64,000 nucleotides of DNA from the NCBI RefSeq assembly GCF_000227135.1, contig NC_018231.1, positions 104,637-168,636 on the forward strand, read 5' to 3'. Numbering within the stretch: position 1 is the first letter of the stretch; the number at the start of each line of letters is the position of its first letter. The stretch is from Leishmania donovani. Lineage: Eukaryota > Euglenozoa > Kinetoplastea > Trypanosomatida > Trypanosomatidae. Of the stretch, positions 58,879 through 64,000 are shown piece after piece. The position numbers and the translations under genes are program-made. The notes under the pieces are model-generated. The model searched no databases. It saw only the letters and a list, made by a program, of their open reading frames with translations, and was not told where the DNA came from.

Positions 58879-61800
58879 CTAATAGCGTCTGCGTGGTGGC
58901 ATCTCCTCCAGCTCCTCGTCCTTGCACGTCATCCACGGTGCACGGAGCAGTGCACGGGCCGTACTGCGACGGTGCGGGTCACGGTGAAAGCAGCAGCGCA
59001 GCAGGCCCAGCAGCTCCGCCGGTGTGCCATCTGGCACCCCAGGCGGGAGGTCGGCAACCGACTGCTCGATCTGCTTCATGAGGTGGTAGGCGTTGCTCCC
59101 CGACGTTGGCCACGGTGTGCGGCCAAAGACTTCGAGAACGAGGCATCCAAAGGACCAGATGTCTGCCGAGGCGGTGTAGCCGACCGGTGCTGGCGGTGAC
59201 GTAGCCTTTCTGCTGCTCCCGTGCCCGCCATCGTTGCCTTCACCGCTCGAAGACGCTAGAGAGCTCGCTGTTGGCGTCGCCATGCACGGCGGCCCCGAGG
59301 CCTGAATGATCTCCGGTGCCATGAACATGGGGGTGCCGACCATCGTCTGCGCCACGCCGGTGGTGTCGAACCACTGATATTCCGCCATGGTCGTGAAGCG
59401 CGAGTCTGTCGCGGCGGTGCGTGTGGTGGCGATGCTGCTGGTGGTCCCCTCGCTGTCAGCGGTGCCGTGGACGTTGTTCGTCAACACGATGCGCCGCGAG
59501 CACCCAAAGTCCGCCAACTTCGCTACATCGTCTGCGCTGATGAGGACATTATCGCCCTTCACATCCCGGTGAATAAAGTTGTTGCGGTGCAGGTAGGCGA
59601 GGCCTTTGAGCACATCGCGCAGGTAGCGTCGAGCCACCCTCACTGGCAGCTGACCGCCAGGCGACCGGCGAACGACGCTGGAGATGGTGCCGCGGTTGCA
59701 CAACTCCATCACGATCTCCACCTGGACAGGAATGCGGGCAGCGGCGTTGCGCTGCGGCGACTGGCTTGCGGAGAAAGCGCCGTCGCAGACGGCGGCTTTG
59801 CCGTTGTCGACATAGTGACGACCGGCGCTGTCGTACCGCCGCTCACCGACCCTTTCGCTGTCTCTCCCAGCTGCCGCCGCGCCAGAGAGGCCCTTGCCAT
59901 TGGTGCTGCCACCGTCACGGCACTGCTGCTGTTGCTGCTGGTGTAGTTCCAAGTATCGGTCCTGCACTGGCGTGACCTGGCAGCGCAGGCACGTGACGAT
60001 GTTCTCGTGGTGCAGCTTCTCCATCATCTCCACCTCGCGTAGAAGCACGAGGAGCGCCTCCTGCTGGGAGGGCGACATGTACGCTGCATCCGCGGCAGCG
60101 GCAGCAGCAGCGCTTGTGGGGGTGCCGCTATTTTCAGTGTACCGAGCCTGCCTGCTGCTCTGGCCGTCGCCGTCATCGCCAGAGGTGTCGAGGTCGACCG
60201 GTATGGGAACGCCGACCTCTAGCACCTTCACTGCCACCGGGGTCTGCTTGCGGTCTTCCAGGACACCCTCGTATACCACGCCAGAGGTGCCGCGTCCAAT
60301 GTAGCCGCGCATGCGCCACTGCACGCGCTTCTCTTGGAGCCTGTGAAAGGCCTCACGCCACTGCCGTGCGCTTAGCCGCTGCCGCTGCTGTTGTTGTTTC
60401 CGCTCTTCGTCCCTCTTTCTTTGCTGCTCCTGCGCACGCCAGCGCTCAATGGCGGTCGTCGGTGAGCCATCGCGGTTGGTGGAACCGGCGACCGCCGCTC
60501 CTGTCGCACTCGTGCGGGCGGCGCGCGCGCGACTCAGCACTACAGCAACATTGACGTTGCCGCCGCCAGCACAAGCACCGCTCTCCCGTCTCAAGTGATT
60601 ACCGCGGAGCAGCTCAAGGGTTGACGGTTGAGCCAGCTGCTGCTGCGGCTCGTCCTCGTCTTCCGTCGTTGTGTTCGTGAGTGTTGTGCTGTAGCGACGG
60701 AGCGGACCGCGATGACGGCGGCCCTCGTCGTCTGCCTTATCCTCGCTCGCCACGCTGTCTCTAGCGTATCGGTGAGAGGCGGCAAAGACCGCCGTGCCAC
60801 CGTGCCGACTAGCCGCCGTGGCACTCCCGTAGTTATAGCAGTCCGACGTGCCGCTCGCGCTGCCCATCATGTTAGCCGCCGACGTGTTCGACGCGCTCGG
60901 CAAACTGCCGCATCGCACGCTGTCGACAGAGTCGTCGAGACCGTTCACAATATCTGAAGATACGCTCCGCTGGTGCCCGGAGAAGGCGCCGTGGCTCGGG
61001 TGTTCGATGAGGCGGGTGCCCCGTCGCGCACTGCTGACCCCCGCTGCCGCTGCTTCTATTGCGGCGTTGGCTGGTCGCGGCGTCCGCGGCGTCATCGTGC
61101 CTGTGACGGCAGAGGAGGCTCTGCTCTCCGCGTACGCTGGCAGGGGCGGCGCTGGCGGCAAGGTGGCCGTGATGGCCGTCATCGTTGTCTCCACCGAGGA
61201 CCCCGCCCTGCTCACGCTGGGGTGACGGATCAAGGTGGAGGTGCGGGAGCACTGCCCTGCTGCCGTCGTCGCCACGGCGCCGAATACCGGCGCTGCAGCA
61301 GCAGGGCTGGAGGAGGCGAGAGAGACGGAGCGGTTCGGGCTGGGCGAGGTGGCGCTGTCCACGTAGCCAACGCTGCCGCTAGCACTTGGTGTCGTGGCGT
61401 CCGCAGCGGTGGCAGCGACCATGGCACCGCCGCCGCTGCGGCTGCTGCTAACCCGGCCCCCCACCGTGTAGCTGCGCGCGCGATAGTGACGGCGGTGTTG
61501 ATCCTCCTGGTCAGACGCGGCGGCGGGCACTGCAGACGGTAAAAGGCGAGGCGAGGTGCCGAGGTTCACAGTCGGCATACTGGAGAGGTGACCCCGCCAC
61601 GCGGGCGACGGCGGATGGCCCGGCTGCTGCTGTTGGTGCGGTTGCGGATGCGGCGCAGCCGAGGCGCTTTCCGGATATGGAAGCGCACAGTCATTGACGC
61701 CATGCGTCGCGGCTGCGTGGTGGTGGTTGCTGTTCTTGCCGTTATAGATGCCGGCAGCAGTGTGGAAGCCGCTCATGCTGCTGCTGCTGCGCAGGCCGCC

Positions 61801-62871
61801 GTTGGAGCCGCTTGCGTAACTCCGCTGCGAGACGGCCTGCGCCCTGGACACGGAGGGATGGTGGTGCACACGTCCGTGATTGCCGCAGAAGCTGCTGTTC
61901 CGACGTGAATTCGCACCCGACGAGAAGGGCCGGCGATGCGCTGCCGTAGCCTCCGCTACCTGGTTGCTGTGTGTCATGTCGAGGACCACGGCACGGTCAC
62001 GCATGTTCGGCGGCAGCAGCGCCTGCTTCATGTCGGACGGATGTATCGCCTTCACAAAAGTGTTGAAGTAACCAACGCCGTGCACCGTGGGCACACAGCT
62101 GCCTGAGGACGGACCGACGCTGCTGCTGCTGCCGGCGCCACCCACCATGGACGACGACGAGGACCCCACGTTTGTGGCCGCTGCCGCCGTGGTTTGCATG
62201 TTCATTGCCGGGGCGGCCGCAGCTGCTGTGCCGTCCCCGCTGCGCCCATGCGTGTGGAGAATGTACGGGGTGTAACTAGGTGAGTTCATAATCCGGGAGG
62301 AGCCACAGCTATTCGGGTTGTTGTTGCTGTTGGCCACGTCGTCGTGGTGGCGCGGGGTGAGCTTAGGCGAGACACATCCGCTAACGGCTGGGAACTTGAA
62401 GGGCGACGACGCTGCTGCGCCTCCTGCGCCTGTTGGGGTTCCGGTCACTGTCGCAGTCGAGGTGGGCGACACTGCATCGCCGAGCGCGCCCGAGGCACTT
62501 CCGAAGCTGCCGTGGCGCTGGCGTGTATTGGGAGTCCGCCCTCCGGCGACACCTGTGGCAGCACCGAGGTCGCGGCTCACGCCTATCGAGCTGTCGCGCT
62601 GCGCGTTCACAGGGCGACTGCCGGAGCGCGTCTTGCGAAGTGTGATGTGGATCGAGCGTGCTCGTCGATAGTGTTGACGCGGTTGCGCACCGCTACCACT
62701 AACACTGTTGATGCGACCGCCTTCGACACCCGCCGTCTTTGGCGCTGCTGGGTGGGAGGTTTCACAGCCTGCGATAGAAGACGACGACGTCAGCTGCTGC
62801 TGCTGCAGCTGATATCGCTGGGGATGGAGGCGATTCAGATGTCTTCCATCTCCTCTGCTTGTTGGAACCAT
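58879..62871 (-). CDS. MAPKKK/STE11-like protein kinase with a long disordered N-terminus
   Basis: The protein has 1,330 residues. The kinase domain lies at about 855-1,322 with all catalytic marks: Gly-rich loop IGRGTSGVVYEG, Lys in VAVKVLE, helix-C Glu in LLREVEMMEKLHHENIV, HRDVKGDNVL (about 1,100), DFG (about 1,118), and APE in GTPMFMAPEII (about 1,187). DIWSFGCLVLEV and the C-lobe end RRSTARALLRAPW complete it. GTPMFMAPE and HRDVKGDN resemble the STE11/MAPKKK group. There are large insertions between the VAVK strand and helix C, after the hinge-proximal strand (with a Gln run), in the activation loop (about 45 residues) and after APE. Residues 1-850 are Ser/Ala/Gln-rich and probably disordered. 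The frame reaches 62,913 through a GTG; 62,871 is the first ATG after an AG at 62,997-62,996. An active kinase is expected; substrates are unknown. Confidence 0.85.
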   Translation of the reverse strand: MVPTSRGDGRHLNRLHPQRYQLQQQQLTSSSSIAGCETSHPAAPKTAGVEGGRINSVSGSGAQPRQHYRRARSIHITLRKTRSGSRPVNAQRDSSIGVSRDLGAATGVAGGRTPNTRQRHGSFGSASGALGDAVSPTSTATVTGTPTGAGGAAASSPFKFPAVSGCVSPKLTPRHHDDVANSNNNPNSCGSSRIMNSPSYTPYILHTHGRSGDGTAAAAAPAMNMQTTAAAATNVGSSSSSMVGGAGSSSSVGPSSGSCVPTVHGVGYFNTFVKAIHPSDMKQALLPPNMRDRAVVLDMTHSNQVAEATAAHRRPFSSGANSRRNSSFCGNHGRVHHHPSVSRAQAVSQRSYASGSNGGLRSSSSMSGFHTAAGIYNGKNSNHHHAAATHGVNDCALPYPESASAAPHPQPHQQQQPGHPPSPAWRGHLSSMPTVNLGTSPRLLPSAVPAAASDQEDQHRRHYRARSYTVGGRVSSSRSGGGAMVAATAADATTPSASGSVGYVDSATSPSPNRSVSLASSSPAAAAPVFGAVATTAAGQCSRTSTLIRHPSVSRAGSSVETTMTAITATLPPAPPLPAYAESRASSAVTGTMTPRTPRPANAAIEAAAAGVSSARRGTRLIEHPSHGAFSGHQRSVSSDIVNGLDDSVDSVRCGSLPSASNTSAANMMGSASGTSDCYNYGSATAASRHGGTAVFAASHRYARDSVASEDKADDEGRRHRGPLRRYSTTLTNTTTEDEDEPQQQLAQPSTLELLRGNHLRRESGACAGGGNVNVAVVLSRARAARTSATGAAVAGSTNRDGSPTTAIERWRAQEQQRKRDEERKQQQQRQRLSARQWREAFHRLQEKRVQWRMRGYIGRGTSGVVYEGVLEDRKQTPVAVKVLEVGVPIPVDLDTSGDDGDGQSSRQARYTENSGTPTSAAAAAAADAAYMSPSQQEALLVLLREVEMMEKLHHENIVTCLRCQVTPVQDRYLELHQQQQQQCRDGGSTNGKGLSGAAAAGRDSERVGERRYDSAGRHYVDNGKAAVCDGAFSASQSPQRNAAARIPVQVEIVMELCNRGTISSVVRRSPGGQLPVRVARRYLRDVLKGLAYLHRNNFIHRDVKGDNVLISADDVAKLADFGCSRRIVLTNNVHGTADSEGTTSSIATTRTAATDSRFTTMAEYQWFDTTGVAQTMVGTPMFMAPEIIQASGPPCMATPTASSLASSSGEGNDGGHGSSRKATSPPAPVGYTASADIWSFGCLVLEVFGRTPWPTSGSNAYHLMKQIEQSVADLPPGVPDGTPAELLGLLRCCFHRDPHRRSTARALLRAPWMTCKDEELEEMPPRRRY

Positions 62872-64000
62872 GGCTTCTATAGCAGCGTTCTCCGCCACGA
62901 TGTACTGCGACACCCAAGCCCGTCTCTCTCGGCGACTGCGTGTCGTCTACGCAAGGCGTCGGCCTGCTCCCGGACACCCTTCCTTTCTATGAATGCTCCG
63001 AAACGGAGGGGGGATGCAGAGAGGCAGTGCTGCCGGTGATGGCTCTTGACGGTGATGTCTCGATAGCGACGCAGATGCAAAATACTTCGAGCGATGAAAA
63101 AACACACAAACTCCCAGCCACAACACGCGCGCCTCGTCTGAGTCTGCTGCGCTCGTGTGTGCGTGCGTGTGTGTGGCGGTGGCGATGGTGGCGGAGACGG
63201 TGGTGAGAGTGAGGCGATGCCGTACAGAACACACAAACACACACACGCACACACACACACGTAAAGCAACGATAACACGGCACGATATCCGGTTCCTTTA
63301 GCGGAAGGACGAGGGTCACCTAAGCACGGCGCGACACGCGGGAGGGATGTGCGTGTGTGTGTGTGTGCGTGGGGAGGGAAAGGGGTGCACACCGACACGC
63401 ACACACAGAGAGAGGATAAAAGAACCCAGCCAATGAGCAGGCGATGTGGAGGTGATGTGTTCAGCAGTGGCAGAGGCCGCTGACGACAAGAGGGGGAGGT
63501 ACTATGAGAGCCACACACACACACACACGCACACATATTCGTATGCGCGCGCGCCGTCAGACCCTGAACTCAAGAGAGAGCCGCCCACGTTTCTTGAGCA
63601 ATGAAGCCGGAAACTACAACAGCAGCAGTGGAAGCAGCAGGAGGGAGAGAGGGAGCGAGAGCGCTGCGCGCGAGGTGACGCTGCGTGGTGGTGGTGAACA
63701 GGGGAGAGGTGAAAAAGTCGGTTGACCCGCCACAGTACTCGGGGGTATCGATGGCGAAGCAGGAGGCTAGGGATATGGGGTGCACCCCAGATATGTTGAG
63801 CAAGCACCTAGAGAGGGAGAGGCTCGAGAGTGGGAGGAGGAGAGAGGTGCGAGCAACGGTAGGGGCAAAACAGGAGACAAGGTTGTGCCGTGCCGCGATG
63901 CCGCCATCACGACACGTGAACTCACCACAAAGCAAACTCGCCCAAGGGCACCGCCGAGCACCGGGGCAGGCGTGCGTACGTGTGTCTTTATGACATGGCG
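62872..64000. other. Spacer upstream of the kinase gene
   Basis: Plus-strand purine tracts at 62,999-63,027 precede (on the minus strand) the predicted acceptor at 62,997-62,996. CA/TG repeats occur near 63,236-63,260, 63,351-63,367 and 63,513-63,530. The next gene of the cluster is not reached before the window ends. Confidence 0.6.

Overview
The window looks like trypanosomatid nuclear DNA, most likely Leishmania or a close relative. The coding regions are GC-rich and uninterrupted by introns. Genes lie head-to-tail on one strand over long distances, and the spacers are 0.6-3.5 kb of (CA)n/(TG)n microsatellites and polypyrimidine tracts followed by AG, as expected for trans-splicing. Several gene products match families known in kinetoplastids. 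Homologies were judged by eye from motifs; no database search was run.

Layout. Positions 1-16,775 hold five plus-strand genes: a mitochondrial-looking RNase II/RNB exoribonuclease, an ARF-like GTPase close to ARL5, a 2,137-residue TPR + MYND + SET-like protein (SMYD4-like order), a small lysine-rich protein of unknown function, and a phytanoyl-CoA-dioxygenase-like protein that lacks two of the three iron ligands. Positions 27,823-62,871 hold six intact minus-strand genes and one pseudogene. From right to left, in the direction of transcription, they are: a MAPKKK-like protein kinase, a 4,131-residue type I membrane protein with three C-type-lectin-like domains and about 15 divergent cysteine-containing modules, a TPR protein, a large low-complexity protein, APC10/DOC1, a frameshifted lectin-like membrane-protein pseudogene, and an intact small lectin-like membrane protein.

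The two clusters converge on an 11-kb gene-free region (16,776-27,822). It carries the strangest sequence in the window: a T-poor arm on the left, an A-poor G/T-rich arm on the right, a repeat family in inverted orientation, potential G-quadruplex motifs, and five placeholder gaps of exactly 99 N. Three of the gaps are flanked by exact duplications that look like unmerged contig ends. This is a convergent strand-switch (transcription termination) region by gene layout, and its assembly is unreliable.

The genes do not form one pathway, as is normal for kinetoplastid polycistrons. The most interesting coding signal is that the minus cluster carries three loci for membrane-anchored lectin-like proteins within about 27.5 kb, one of them giant and one decayed.
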